Shown: positions 17,180 to 26,057, numbered from the stretch's first letter. The stretch is DNA of 64,000 nucleotides from Lacibacter cauensis (GCF_007830055.1 NZ_VLLE01000002.1:631953-695952); one strand, 5' to 3'. Made by a program: numbers and translations. The notes: a model not told the origin generated them from the sequence alone.

Positions 17180-18674
17180 GCAACGCCTCCCGTTTTCTCT
17201 TGCAACGTTTTGTATCCTTTTTGCAGTAACATGGCCACTCTATCAATACGTTTCCGATCTGGATGCAATTGGCTATATGGAAGTAGCTCATCATTATCTC
17301 AATGGCGAATGGAAGCTGGCTGTAAATGGTTTCTGGAATCCTTTACATTCCTGGCTGGTGCTGCCATTACTGAAATTAGGGTTGAATGATTGGGCTGCAT
17401 TTAAAATCAGCAACCTGTTTTTTTCATTGGGTTCGTTGTGGATGCTGTATTCGTTGCTCAATAAGTTTGAATTGTCGCTGTGGTTAAAAGCAGCCATACA
17501 ATATTGCAGTATCATTATCCTGTTGCACTATTGTTATTTTGAATTGGCAGCCGACGCCCTGCTTGTTTTTTTGTTGTTGATCTATTTCAACCTGCTTAAG
17601 CAGGATAATTTTTATACCAGCTATAGTAAAAATATTCTGGCCGGATTTATTGGTGCATTACTCTACCTGAACAAATCTTATGGATTCCCTTTTTTCATTT
17701 TTCATTTTACGGTTATTCACCTGTTGTTTAACAGACTGAAAATTGTAAAACAATTTGCAGTTGGATTATTGATATTTTTTGTCTGCATTTTTCCATGGTT
17801 GTATGTCCTGCATTGGAAATACGGAGAGTGGATAATTGCATTTGGAAAATTTAATGCACACTGGCAGTTTGGCGATGCACCTCTGCCCGGCCCTATTCTG
17901 CATCCTCCGCCCCACGAAGGTTCTTCTTCTGTTTGGGAAGACCCATGGCATATGCGTAGAGATAATCTTGCATCAGCTTCATTTGTAACTCTTGCATTAC
18001 ACCAGATGCGTGTAATACTGTTTAATTTTCAGCAATGGTTAAAATGTATTCATGAGTTGTCGTTTCTTGCATCCGGAATTCTTTTTTTGTCAGGCTATAT
18101 GTATTTCAAGCACCGATCGAATCAATGGTTGTATTTATTGGTTGGAATGCTGCTATTACCTTCGGGTTATTTGTTGCTTCATTTAGAAACAAGATTTATT
18201 TGGGCAACAACATTTGTGTTTTTCATTGCCGGTGCATTATTGCTGCAGCAACTTGCTGCAGCGTATCCTATACGTAAGCTGCAACAGGCATTCATGTGGC
18301 TTATTTTCTTTGGCAGTTTTCTTGTTGAACCTGTTAATCTTTTGAAAGATCAGATTCATCAACACAAGAGTATTTTTGAAACTGCTGCAGCAATGAAACG
18401 ACAAAATATCCAGGGACGCTTCACCTCCAATCAACGTGTTGATGAGTGCATGGTGTATGCTTATCTTAGTGGAAATCCTTTCTACACTATTAATAAACCA
18501 ACCTATGCAGTAGCCGATCTTCTTACTGAGTTCAAACAAACTAAAATCAGATATTATTTCTTTTACTACATCACGCAACAGGATAAAGAAGAATTTTTAA
18601 AAGGAAGCATAGCGTCGATGGGTATAAAACAACTGGAGCTGTTACCCGGCTTACTCGTTATACAGCTTTACTAA
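17163..18674 (+). CDS. Multi-pass membrane protein, glycosyltransferase-39-like
   Basis: 503 aa with about 10-12 hydrophobic segments. The N-terminal pattern (a first membrane helix, then YVSDLDAIGYMEVAHHYLNGEW near residues 28-47) resembles PMT/ArnT-type GT-C glycosyltransferases, in which an acidic pair in the first outer loop is catalytic. Such enzymes transfer sugars from polyprenyl phosphate donors at the membrane. The rest is divergent, so specificity is unknown. It overlaps the metal-receptor gene in another frame, implying translational coupling. Confidence 0.65.
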   Translation: MNLLYKQRLPFSLATFCILFAVTWPLYQYVSDLDAIGYMEVAHHYLNGEWKLAVNGFWNPLHSWLVLPLLKLGLNDWAAFKISNLFFSLGSLWMLYSLLNKFELSLWLKAAIQYCSIIILLHYCYFELAADALLVFLLLIYFNLLKQDNFYTSYSKNILAGFIGALLYLNKSYGFPFFIFHFTVIHLLFNRLKIVKQFAVGLLIFFVCIFPWLYVLHWKYGEWIIAFGKFNAHWQFGDAPLPGPILHPPPHEGSSSVWEDPWHMRRDNLASASFVTLALHQMRVILFNFQQWLKCIHELSFLASGILFLSGYMYFKHRSNQWLYLLVGMLLLPSGYLLLHLETRFIWATTFVFFIAGALLLQQLAAAYPIRKLQQAFMWLIFFGSFLVEPVNLLKDQIHQHKSIFETAAAMKRQNIQGRFTSNQRVDECMVYAYLSGNPFYTINKPTYAVADLLTEFKQTKIRYYFFYYITQQDKEEFLKGSIASMGIKQLELLPGLLVIQLY

Positions 18675-18724
18675 TGTGTGTTTGCAAAATGAAATTTCCT
18701 AAGGGTTTAAAGCCTCAATTTAAC

Positions 18725-18732
18725 TATCTTAG
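18725..18732 (+). promoter_or_regulatory. Promoter -7 box for fructose-bisphosphate aldolase
   Basis: TATCTTAG followed by CGGCGC resembles the common Bacteroidota start-site pattern TATCTTTGCGGC (one mismatch). GTTT near 18706 could serve as the -33 element. The predicted start near 18738 gives a 5' UTR of about 47 nt. Confidence 0.5.
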
Positions 18733-18743
18733 CGGCGCTTAAT

Positions 18744-18765
18744 ACAGATGTTAATCTGTCTTTTT
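18744..18765 (+). terminator. Terminator-like hairpin ahead of fba
   Basis: ACAGAT / ATCTGT (6 bp, loop GTTA) followed by C and TTTTT. It may end the upstream glycosyltransferase operon. If the promoter at 18725 is real, it instead lies at the very 5' end of the aldolase mRNA. Confidence 0.45.
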
Positions 18766-18784
18766 CAACTATTAATACTTAACT

Positions 18785-19852
18785 ATGAGCAAGTACAAAG
18801 CCGGCGTCCTTTTCGGCGAAGAACTGGAAGCTTTATTACAAGATGCAAAAGATAACCAGTTTGCATTGCCAGCAGTAAACACAATTGGCACCAACACAAT
18901 TAACGCTACACTGGAAACAGCTGCGAAAGTAAACTCGCCTGTTATCGTTCAGTTTTCGAATGGTGGTGCGCAATTTATTGCAGGTAAAGGCATGCCGAAC
19001 GATCAGCTGCAAGGCAATATCCGTGGTGCTATTTCAGGTGCTTTACATATTCACAACGTGGCAAAATATTATGGTGTGCCTGTTGTATTGCATACCGATC
19101 ATGCTGCAAAAAAATGGTTGCCCTGGATCAGCGGATTGATTGATGCTGGTGTTGAATTCAAAAAAGAAAAAGGCCAGCCACTTTTCAGCTCGCACATGTT
19201 GGATTTAAGCGAAGAACCAATTGAAGAGAATATCAAAACATCCGTAGAATATTTCAAACGCATGGCTCCTTTAGGCATGGGTATTGAAATTGAGTTGGGT
19301 GTAACCGGTGGTGAAGAAGATGGTGTTGATAACAGCGATATCGAAAACGATAAGCTTTATACGCAACCTGAGCATGTAGAATATGCCTATACTGAATTAA
19401 GCAAAGTAGGTAAGCTCTTTACTGTTGCAGCTGCTTTTGGTAACGTACACGGTGTATATAAGTCAGGTAATGTACAGTTAACCCCAATCATCTTGCATAA
19501 CAGTCAGGTACACATTGAGAAAAAATTAGGTACCGGACCTAAGCCTGTTTACTTCGTATTTCACGGCGGTAGCGGTTCTCCTCAACACCAAATCCGTGAA
19601 GCCATCAGTTACGGCGCTATTAAAATGAATATTGATACCGATCTGCAGTGGGCTTTCTGGGAAGGTGTTCTCAACAATTACAAGAAAAATGAAGGCTATC
19701 TGCAAGGCCAGTTGGGTAACCCCGAAGGTCCGGACAGCCCCAATAAAAAATACTACGATCCCCGTGTTTGGTTACGTAAAGGAGAAGAAAGTTTCATTAA
19801 GCGCCTCGAAGTTGCCTTCGAAGATCTGAACTGTGTGAACAGAAACGCTTAA
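18785..19852 (+). CDS. fbaA: Class II fructose-bisphosphate aldolase
   Basis: 355 aa, the length of the class IIA zinc-dependent aldolases. Splits fructose-1,6-bisphosphate into glyceraldehyde-3-phosphate and dihydroxyacetone phosphate in glycolysis, and runs in reverse in gluconeogenesis. Metal-ligand histidines appear in VVLHTDHAAKKWLPW (about residues 103-117) and FVFHGGSGSPQHQI (about 257-270); GNVHGVYKSGNVQL is the third signature. IKMNIDTDLQWAF binds phosphate near 280. Its stop lies 36 bp before accD; the two may be co-transcribed. Confidence 0.96.
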   Translation: MSKYKAGVLFGEELEALLQDAKDNQFALPAVNTIGTNTINATLETAAKVNSPVIVQFSNGGAQFIAGKGMPNDQLQGNIRGAISGALHIHNVAKYYGVPVVLHTDHAAKKWLPWISGLIDAGVEFKKEKGQPLFSSHMLDLSEEPIEENIKTSVEYFKRMAPLGMGIEIELGVTGGEEDGVDNSDIENDKLYTQPEHVEYAYTELSKVGKLFTVAAAFGNVHGVYKSGNVQLTPIILHNSQVHIEKKLGTGPKPVYFVFHGGSGSPQHQIREAISYGAIKMNIDTDLQWAFWEGVLNNYKKNEGYLQGQLGNPEGPDSPNKKYYDPRVWLRKGEESFIKRLEVAFEDLNCVNRNA

Positions 19853-19888
19853 TTGCTTACTTTTACCCACTTTTCAAATCAAAGAACG

Positions 19889-20806
19889 ATGGCTAAAAAA
19901 GAAGAGGATATTGAGAAAAACCTGACGGGTGACGATTTGCCACAGGCAGATGCAATCCGCTCATCCTGGTTTAAACGGGTACAAAAAGGAATTCTTACTT
20001 CAACGTCTGAAAAGAAAGAAATCCAGGAAGGACTTTGGACGAAATGCCCTGAGTGTAAGTATACCTGTACTACAACTGAACTTTCGGAAAATAAATATGT
20101 ATGTCCGAAATGTAATTATCACCACCGCATTGGTAGTGCTGAATACTTCGACATTTTATTTGATGGCGATGAATACACCGAGCTTTATGCCAATATCCGC
20201 TCAAAAGATTATCTGGGCTTTACCGATTTAAAGCCATATGATAAGCGTTTGGAAGATATCTGGAAAAAGTCTGATCTGCACGATTCTATTCGAGTTGCAG
20301 TTGGTAAAATTGAAGGACATGAAGTACTCATCTGTTGTATGGACTTTGATTTTATTGGTGGATCGCTGGGTAGTGTAATGGGCGAAAAAGTTGCCCGTGG
20401 TGCAGACTATTGTATTGCGAACAACATCCCCATGATCATGATCTGTAAAAGTGGTGGTGCCCGTATGATGGAAAGTGCATTTTCGTTAATGCAGCTCGCT
20501 AAAATTTCGGGAAAGCTTTCGCAAATGAGCGATGCCAAACTCCCGTACATATCGCTGTTAACCGACCCAACCTTTGGCGGTGTTACTGCTTCGTTTGGAA
20601 TGTTGGGCGATCTGAACATTGGTGAGCCTGGCGCATTGATCGGCTTTGCAGGTCCACGTGTAATCAAAGAAACCATTAAAAAAGATTTGCCCGAGGGTTT
20701 CCAACGCAGCGAATTTTTACTTGAACATGGTTTCCTCGATATGATCATCGACCGCAAGGAAATGAAACAAAAATTCGGGGTAATTTTTACGTTGTTTAAG
20801 AACTGA
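19889..20806 (+). CDS. accD: Acetyl-CoA carboxylase carboxyltransferase subunit beta
   Basis: 305 aa from the ATG at 19889 (MAKKEEDIEKNL); a start 36 bp earlier lacks support. With AccA it transfers the carboxyl group from carboxybiotin to acetyl-CoA to make malonyl-CoA. A zinc ribbon of two Cys pairs (CPEC and CPKC, near residues 52-74) is followed by the crotonase-like carboxyltransferase domain with CKSGGARMMES near 190 and DPTFGGVTASFG near 230. The length matches the family. A strong terminator follows at once. Confidence 0.96.
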   Translation: MAKKEEDIEKNLTGDDLPQADAIRSSWFKRVQKGILTSTSEKKEIQEGLWTKCPECKYTCTTTELSENKYVCPKCNYHHRIGSAEYFDILFDGDEYTELYANIRSKDYLGFTDLKPYDKRLEDIWKKSDLHDSIRVAVGKIEGHEVLICCMDFDFIGGSLGSVMGEKVARGADYCIANNIPMIMICKSGGARMMESAFSLMQLAKISGKLSQMSDAKLPYISLLTDPTFGGVTASFGMLGDLNIGEPGALIGFAGPRVIKETIKKDLPEGFQRSEFLLEHGFLDMIIDRKEMKQKFGVIFTLFKN

Positions 20807-20824
20807 TTGAACCTTCTATATTTG
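20792..20824 (+). promoter_or_regulatory. smpB promoter nested in the accD 3' end
   Basis: TTG at 20792-20794 and TATATTTG at 20817-20824 (exact TAnnTTTG), 22 bp apart. The -33 part lies inside the last codons of accD, and the predicted start near 20831 falls within the first arm of the accD terminator. Confidence 0.6.
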
Positions 20825-20870
20825 CAATCAGTAAAAGGATGTTCCTTTTGCTGATTGCTTTTTTATTTAT
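20824..20870 (+). terminator. Strong terminator of accD, abutting smpB
   Basis: GCAATCAG + AAAAGGA pair with TCCTTTT + CTGATTGC (15 Watson-Crick pairs plus one T-G), loop TGT, followed by TTTTTTATTTATT. The smpB start codon is at 20874, only a few bases after the T tract, so an smpB mRNA started at the nested promoter would retain only the inner half of the stem. Confidence 0.85.
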
Positions 20871-20873
20871 TAC

Positions 20874-21308
20874 ATGGAACTGAAGAACAGAAGCGCCTTT
20901 CACGAATATTACATCGAGGATAAACTCGTGGCGGGCATGGTATTGGTGGGAACGGAAGTAAAATCGATTCGTGACGGCAAAGTGAGTTTTGCAGATGCTT
21001 ATTGTTTTTTTGATAAGCACGAATTGTGGGTAAAGGGTTTGCATATTGCAGAGTACCGACTTGGTACAACCAATAACCACATTGCGGTACACGATCGTAA
21101 ACTCCTGCTTAATAAACGGGAGATCAAAAAATGGGAAAATAAACTCAAGGATAAAGGTTACACCGTTGTTCCGCTGCGTATTTTCTTTAATGAAAATAAC
21201 CTGGCAAAAATGGAAGTTGGTTTGGCAAAAGGTAAAAAACTGCACGATAAACGGGAAACAATCAAGAGTAGGGATGCGGAACGTGAAATGAAACGTTACT
21301 TAAAATAA
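20874..21308 (+). CDS. smpB: SsrA-binding protein SmpB
   Basis: 144 aa. Binds tmRNA and delivers it to stalled ribosomes for trans-translation. The family opening is clear (NRSAFHEYYIEDKLVAGMVL, residues 4-23), with GTEVKSIRDGKVSFADAY near 24-41. The C-terminal tail KKLHDKRETIKSRDAEREMKR is the conserved basic helix that enters the mRNA channel. Length is typical. Probably transcribed from its own promoter at 20792-20824, and followed by a terminator. Confidence 0.96.
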   Translation: MELKNRSAFHEYYIEDKLVAGMVLVGTEVKSIRDGKVSFADAYCFFDKHELWVKGLHIAEYRLGTTNNHIAVHDRKLLLNKREIKKWENKLKDKGYTVVPLRIFFNENNLAKMEVGLAKGKKLHDKRETIKSRDAEREMKRYLK

Positions 21309-21315
21309 CAACGAT

Positions 21316-21338
21316 AGCCGGCGAATGCCGGCTTTTTT
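21316..21338 (+). terminator. Intrinsic terminator after smpB
   Basis: AGCCGGC / GCCGGCT (7 bp, loop GAAT) followed by a run of T. It lies 8 bp after the smpB stop and 12 bp before the SET-domain gene. Confidence 0.88.
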
Positions 21339-21350
21339 ATACATTCGGAT

Positions 21351-21761
21351 ATGACGAAAGAACAACTGCTGCACGAACTGAAATACGATACCTGGGTTAT
21401 GATGAAACCCTCTCCCATTCATGGCAACGGTGTGTTTGCCTTGCGGGATATTCCGAAAGGCCAGCGTGGATTGTTTTCGAAAAATATCGGCGAATGGATC
21501 AAGATTGAACGCAGTGAAATTGATGCACTGCCTGCACACAGCAAAGGGTTGGTAGAAACCTACTGTTTATTTGATGAAGACTTTTACTATGTTCCTGATT
21601 ATGGATTTAAAGTGATGGATATTGTCAACTTCCTCAATCATTCCGATACACCGAATATCATTTCTATTAATGATGGCGAAGATTTTGAAACAATTCGTGC
21701 AATACAAGCTGGGGAAGAATTGTTTATTGATTATGGTGAGATTGTGGAGAGTGATGAATGA
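21351..21761 (+). CDS. Small SET domain protein, putative lysine methyltransferase
   Basis: 136 aa consisting almost solely of a SET domain: PSPIHGNGVFALRDIPKGQ (about residues 21-39), NFLNHSDTPNI (about 90-100, the conserved Asn-His pair), and AGEELFIDYGEI (about 120-131, the catalytic Tyr region). SET enzymes transfer a methyl group from S-adenosylmethionine to protein lysines. Bacterial stand-alone SET proteins of this size are known, with mostly unidentified substrates. It may be transcribed with smpB by read-through. Confidence 0.85.
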   Translation: MTKEQLLHELKYDTWVMMKPSPIHGNGVFALRDIPKGQRGLFSKNIGEWIKIERSEIDALPAHSKGLVETYCLFDEDFYYVPDYGFKVMDIVNFLNHSDTPNIISINDGEDFETIRAIQAGEELFIDYGEIVESDE

Positions 21762-21807
21762 TGTACCCCGTCAGCGGTTGCAAACCCTGACAGCGGTTCG
21801 CATAGAT

Positions 21808-21841
21808 AAAAAAAACGATGATGCCGGGTACTGCATCATCG
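21808..21841 (-). terminator. Terminator of the porin-like gene
   Basis: Read on the minus strand: CGATGATGC / GCATCATCG (9 bp, loop 8 nt) followed by eight T. It lies 35 bp past the stop of the outer-membrane protein gene. Confidence 0.85.
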
Positions 21842-21876
21842 GTAAAGGTTTTCTAAGTTGATATTCTTAAGACTTA

Positions 21877-22545
21877 TTAGAATTTGAATGTTAACCCTGC
21901 TTTATATCCTTCATTAAATGCTTTGAAGTTTTGATTCTTATCCAATCGCTGAAAGCCCCGTTCGTACGACGCCATCAGACCAAGACCATTTGCAAATTCG
22001 TAACCCACACCACCTGTTACACCTACATCCCAACGGTTAAATTGATCGGTAATATCCATATCGCTGTTGATGAGTGAAAAGCCAAGTACGGCAACATCGG
22101 CCCGTAAATTATTCTTCACCAAATATGAAACCTGCGGGCCGGCAAACAGCTGCAAACCTGCAGCAGGCTTTACTTTCAGCAGTACAGGCAAATCAATATA
22201 ATGCATTTGTGCAGTTGCCCTTGCATCCAGTGCATCGATCTTCATATCGTTAATGGTGAGGTTTCCTTTAATGCCATAACCTCTTTGTGTGTATATGAGC
22301 GAAGGTTCAATAGAAACAACATCGCCCATTGGTAATTCAATACCTGCACCAACATAAAACGCAGTGCGGTTGCGTGTGGTAATGTAGCCATTGGCTTTGT
22401 CAACTAACTGATCGAATGATTGTCGGGCTTCTCCTTTCCATGTTGATTGAATAATACCTGCTTTGATAACAGGTTTCACTTGTGCGTTGCCGGCAATGGT
22501 TACTGCAGTAAATGCTACGAGTAAGCTCAGGTATGTAGTCCTCAT
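21877..22545 (-). CDS. Outer-membrane beta-barrel (PorT-like) protein
   Basis: 222 aa. Signal peptide at residues 1-21 (MRTTYLSLLVAFTAVTIAGNAQ), then alternating beta strands and a C-terminal aromatic ending (AGLTFKF), as in outer-membrane barrels. Features such as VKPVIKAGIIQSTWKG, GIELPMGDVVSIEPSLIYTQRGYG and LPVLLKVKPAAGLQLFAGPQ are typical of the porin/PorT beta-barrel domain family in Bacteroidota. The function within the family is varied and unknown here. Monocistronic. Confidence 0.82.
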   Translation of the reverse strand: MRTTYLSLLVAFTAVTIAGNAQVKPVIKAGIIQSTWKGEARQSFDQLVDKANGYITTRNRTAFYVGAGIELPMGDVVSIEPSLIYTQRGYGIKGNLTINDMKIDALDARATAQMHYIDLPVLLKVKPAAGLQLFAGPQVSYLVKNNLRADVAVLGFSLINSDMDITDQFNRWDVGVTGGVGYEFANGLGLMASYERGFQRLDKNQNFKAFNEGYKAGLTFKF

Positions 22546-22666
22546 ATAAATGGTTGCAGGGTTTTAAATAACTGCTTGCTCATTCAGATGCAGGAAAATT
22601 TTCAACAGATGTATCGTGGTTTCTAAACTTTTGTTAACGGGTAAAGCTCTTAACAAATTCTTGTAA

Positions 22667-22703
22667 ACTAAAACGGCGATTGCAAAGCAATCGCCGTTTT
22701 AGT
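22667..22703 (-). terminator. Long-stem terminator after the small membrane protein gene
   Basis: ACTAAAACGGCGATTGC pairs perfectly with GCAATCGCCGTTTTAGT (17 bp, 3-nt loop). It lies 14 bp past the stop of the minus-strand gene at 22717. The T-rich flank (TTTTAGTTT) makes it work in either direction. Confidence 0.8.
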
Positions 22704-22716
22704 TTTAAATCAATAT

Positions 22717-23085
22717 TTATTCATCTGTTTCTATATCTCCATCAAACTTGTTACTTGGTTTTAGTATGCAGAATTCTTTAAGATACAAGTGCCATTCTAA
22801 AAATGTGAATAATGCAATAGCTCCCAATCCCATGTCTTGTAGAGCAAGTGCACTAATAAACATAAAAGAGAATTCCTTCTCCAACGTTTTAAGGTAGTTG
22901 CCAAAGGTTCTTGCCCCACGAAACTTTAAAACGGATGTTATTACAAATAGCAAAAATGCAAGGACGTATAGCAGAATCTGTTTTCCGGTAAAATTAATTG
23001 TCTCCCAAAAGAAGAAATTTAATACAGTAAAAACAAAAATCTTTACAGCCAAAGAAATCCAAAAGAAGGTATAAATATTTCTCAT
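22717..23085 (-). CDS. Small hypothetical membrane protein, 122 aa
   Basis: Four hydrophobic segments are visible (about residues 6-25, 33-50, 75-90 and 92-105), with short charged loops and an acidic C-terminus (KFDGDIETDE). No motif or family recognised. It lies between the terminator of parC and its own terminator, so it is probably a single-gene unit. The composition and hydropathy make it a credible gene. Confidence 0.6.
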   Translation of the reverse strand: MRNIYTFFWISLAVKIFVFTVLNFFFWETINFTGKQILLYVLAFLLFVITSVLKFRGARTFGNYLKTLEKEFSFMFISALALQDMGLGAIALFTFLEWHLYLKEFCILKPSNKFDGDIETDE

Positions 23086-23096
23086 TTCGAACTGTT

Positions 23097-23136
23097 TAAA
23101 AATAAGGTTGCCAACTTCTAAAAAGTTGGCAACCTT
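23097..23136 (-). terminator. Terminator of parC
   Basis: AAGGTTGCCAACTT / AAGTTGGCAACCTT (14 bp, 5-nt loop), with ATTTTTAAA after it on the minus strand. It follows the parC stop by 30 bp. Confidence 0.85.
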
Positions 23137-23165
23137 TATACTGATTACTCCTTATTCATTCTTCA

Positions 23166-25679
23166 TCACCCAAACAACTCCGGTTGTGCATTCGGGTCTT
23201 CTTTGATCCACTCCATTTCAATGCTCTTGTTGTAATCGGTAAGTTTTGCGCCTACTGCTTTCCAACCCATCACCTCTGCTACTTTCGCCAGCTTTATCTT
23301 TGCGCTACGAACCTGTGCGCCTTTACCACTCTGGACAGAAAGAACAGGTTCTTCATCTGTTGTTACTGCTTCCACATAATTCTTCGCTCCTTCTTTAATA
23401 AAGAAGAATTTATTGCGGAGTGTGGTTGTTTCAATTTTAAAACGCTTCACATTGTACTGCAGTTTGTCGTTATCTAAATAAACAGCAGTGATGATACGAT
23501 CGGGTTTAAACAATTCGATTAGCAGAATATTTTCCGGATCGAATTTCTGCGTCATTTCCTGATCGGTAATTTCATAGTTCCCATCTTTGTACACTACGAG
23601 GATACGATCATCCGGTTCAAACTTGCCGAGGTACTGGCCTTTCTCTTCGGTATTCAAACGACCAAACTTATCATCGAACCACATTTTCTTTCCGCTCAAT
23701 GTGGCACGGCCTTTCTCTTTAAACTTCACACTCTTCACCGCATACTTGGTCACCTGGTTACCCATGCTGCTGCGGCCTTTGATATCGAGTTCTTCAAAAT
23801 AAAAATCAAACTCTTTAATACGGGCACTTGCACTCGGACTCAGCAATACCTTCACCACTTCGGCTTCTCCATTCGGATTCACTGTGAAATAATGGACCTT
23901 ACTCTTTGGATCGCCTTTGGTAAGATCATATTCCTTATCACGTGTAACACCGGTTACATTAAAACGCTTGGCATAGCTGATGCCTGTTTTACCATCCACA
24001 TAAATCATGTTGTACGTGGTACGTTCATCGTTCTTTTGGAAAACGGCAGCATGGATGATGTCTTTGCCGATATAGGCTTTGTCGCTCACCTTCACCACTT
24101 TCATTATACCACGTTTGGTAAACACGATGATGTCGTCAAAGTCCGAACAGTCGGTAATAAACTCATCTTTCTTTAAGGATGTACCAACAAAACCATCTTC
24201 ACGGTTCATGTACAGTTTGGTGTTGGCAATGGCTACCTGCTTCACCTGAATCACTTCAAACGGTTTGATCTCCGTTTTACGCTCACGGCCTTTGCCGTAT
24301 TTCTTTAGCAGATTTTCGTAATAAGCAACTGCATAATCAACAAGATTATCCAGGTCATATTTCACCTGTTTAATATCTGCCTCCAAACTTTTGATCTGTT
24401 CATTCAGCTCAGCAATATCCAAACGATAAATACGACGTACAGGTTTCTCCGTCAGCTTTAGAATATCTTCTCTTGTTATATCACGCTTGAGCTGTTTCTT
24501 AAATGGAACAAAGGCTTTATCAATCGCTTCAATTACTTTATCCCATGTCTCATGTTTCTTCTCCAGCTCTTTGTAAATCTGTTCTTCAAAGAAGATTTTT
24601 TCCAGTGAAGTATAATGCCATTTTTCCTGTAATTCACCCAGCTTGATCTCGAGTTCTTTCTGCAACAAGCCTTTTGTTTGCTCTGCAGAGAATCGCAATA
24701 ATTCGCTTACCGATAAAAACTGTGGTTTATCGTTTACAATTACACATGCATTGGGAGAGATTGATACTTCACAATCCGTAAATGCATACAAGGCATCAAT
24801 GGTGATATCGGGAGAAATGCCGGGTGCAAGATCAACCTGTATCTCTACTTCAGCAGCCGTATTATCAGTTACCTTTTTGATCTTGATTTTTCCCTGGTCA
24901 TTTGCTTTTACAATACTTTCCATTAACTGTGTGGTGGTAACACCGTAAGGCACATCTTTAATCAGTAAGGTCTTCTTATCAAACTCTTCAATGTGTGCAC
25001 GTACTCTTACTTTGCCGCCACGCTTACCATCGTTGTAGTTGCTTGCATCGATCATGCCTCCCGTTTGAAAATCGGGTAACAGTTCAAAACGTTTGCCACG
25101 CAACGATTTAATAGAAGCTTCGATCAATTCGCAAAAGTTATGCGGAAGAATTTTTGTTGACAGTCCAACCGCAATACCATCTGCACCTTGCGCCAGCAAC
25201 AACGGAAACTTCATCGGTAATACCACCGGTTCATTCTTACGACCATCATAGCTTAATTGCCATTCGGTAGTTTTATTGTTGAACGCAACATCTAATGCAA
25301 ATTTCGATAAGCGTGCTTCAATATAACGTGGAGCCGCAGCATCATCACCTGTACGAACATCGCCCCAGTTACCCTGGGTTTCAACCAACAGATCTTTTTG
25401 GCCCATGTTCACCAACGCATCCCCGATACTTGCATCACCATGTGGGTGGTATTGCATCGCCTGGCCAATGATGTTCGCTACTTTGTTGAAGCGGCCATCA
25501 TCCATTTCTTTCATGGCATGCAGGATACGGCGTTGCACCGGCTTCAAGCCATCTTCAATGGCAGGTACGGCACGCTCAAGAATTACATACGATGCGTAAT
25601 CGAGGAACCAGTTTTTATACTGCCCTTGCACACCACCATCGTTGTCAAAAACATTTTCTTTCTTTTTCGATGCACTCAT
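23166..25679 (-). CDS. parC: DNA topoisomerase IV subunit A
   Basis: 837 aa. The breakage-reunion domain has the catalytic tyrosine in AAAPRYIEARLSKF (about residue 119) and the GyrA-type core YVILERAVPAIEDGLKPVQRR (about 30-50). A coiled segment (about 385-470) and a C-terminal beta-pinwheel follow. It cuts and passes DNA duplexes to unlink daughter chromosomes, with ParE supplying ATPase. Assigned to ParC rather than GyrA because parE lies upstream in the same transcription direction and the ParC-like form is typical of Bacteroidota. Confidence 0.92.
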   Translation of the reverse strand: MSASKKKENVFDNDGGVQGQYKNWFLDYASYVILERAVPAIEDGLKPVQRRILHAMKEMDDGRFNKVANIIGQAMQYHPHGDASIGDALVNMGQKDLLVETQGNWGDVRTGDDAAAPRYIEARLSKFALDVAFNNKTTEWQLSYDGRKNEPVVLPMKFPLLLAQGADGIAVGLSTKILPHNFCELIEASIKSLRGKRFELLPDFQTGGMIDASNYNDGKRGGKVRVRAHIEEFDKKTLLIKDVPYGVTTTQLMESIVKANDQGKIKIKKVTDNTAAEVEIQVDLAPGISPDITIDALYAFTDCEVSISPNACVIVNDKPQFLSVSELLRFSAEQTKGLLQKELEIKLGELQEKWHYTSLEKIFFEEQIYKELEKKHETWDKVIEAIDKAFVPFKKQLKRDITREDILKLTEKPVRRIYRLDIAELNEQIKSLEADIKQVKYDLDNLVDYAVAYYENLLKKYGKGRERKTEIKPFEVIQVKQVAIANTKLYMNREDGFVGTSLKKDEFITDCSDFDDIIVFTKRGIMKVVKVSDKAYIGKDIIHAAVFQKNDERTTYNMIYVDGKTGISYAKRFNVTGVTRDKEYDLTKGDPKSKVHYFTVNPNGEAEVVKVLLSPSASARIKEFDFYFEELDIKGRSSMGNQVTKYAVKSVKFKEKGRATLSGKKMWFDDKFGRLNTEEKGQYLGKFEPDDRILVVYKDGNYEITDQEMTQKFDPENILLIELFKPDRIITAVYLDNDKLQYNVKRFKIETTTLRNKFFFIKEGAKNYVEAVTTDEEPVLSVQSGKGAQVRSAKIKLAKVAEVMGWKAVGAKLTDYNKSIEMEWIKEDPNAQPELFG

Positions 25680-25682
25680 AAT

Positions 25683-26057
25683 TTATTTCTTTCCTATTTC
25701 ACCTAAATGCGTAAACTTAAATCCGTTTTCGTATTTCAAACCATAGCCGAATATTCTGTCCATCGATGCATGGCCAAACAACACAATGCCCGCTTGCACA
25801 AACGGATCGGGATCAAAAAAAGGCAATTGCAGTTTTGCAATCAGTGTAACAGCAATCAGCAATATGGCGATTCCTTTATGATGAAAAATATTGTACAACA
25901 CTGCTCCTGTTTTATTGCCTGCCAAATAGCCAAGCATGCTTATATCCGGACCAATAAACATCAACAGATACCACCACCATTCCACATTCGAGATGTATAA
26001 CATTGCAATCGATACAAGCAACATTGCCAGCTCTTCCAGTTTCAGTATTGTTTTCAT
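25683..26057 (-). CDS. DUF4260 family membrane protein
   Basis: 124 aa with four hydrophobic segments. The start (KLEELAMLLVSIAMLY), the central WWWYLLMFIGPDISMLGYL, NIFHHKGIAILL and the ending LFGHASMDRIFGYGLKY are hallmarks of DUF4260, a family of unknown function. It ends 3 bp before parC and follows the DUF1835 gene by 15 bp, so it is part of the parE-parC transcript. Confidence 0.82.
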   Translation of the reverse strand: MKTILKLEELAMLLVSIAMLYISNVEWWWYLLMFIGPDISMLGYLAGNKTGAVLYNIFHHKGIAILLIAVTLIAKLQLPFFDPDPFVQAGIVLFGHASMDRIFGYGLKYENGFKFTHLGEIGKK

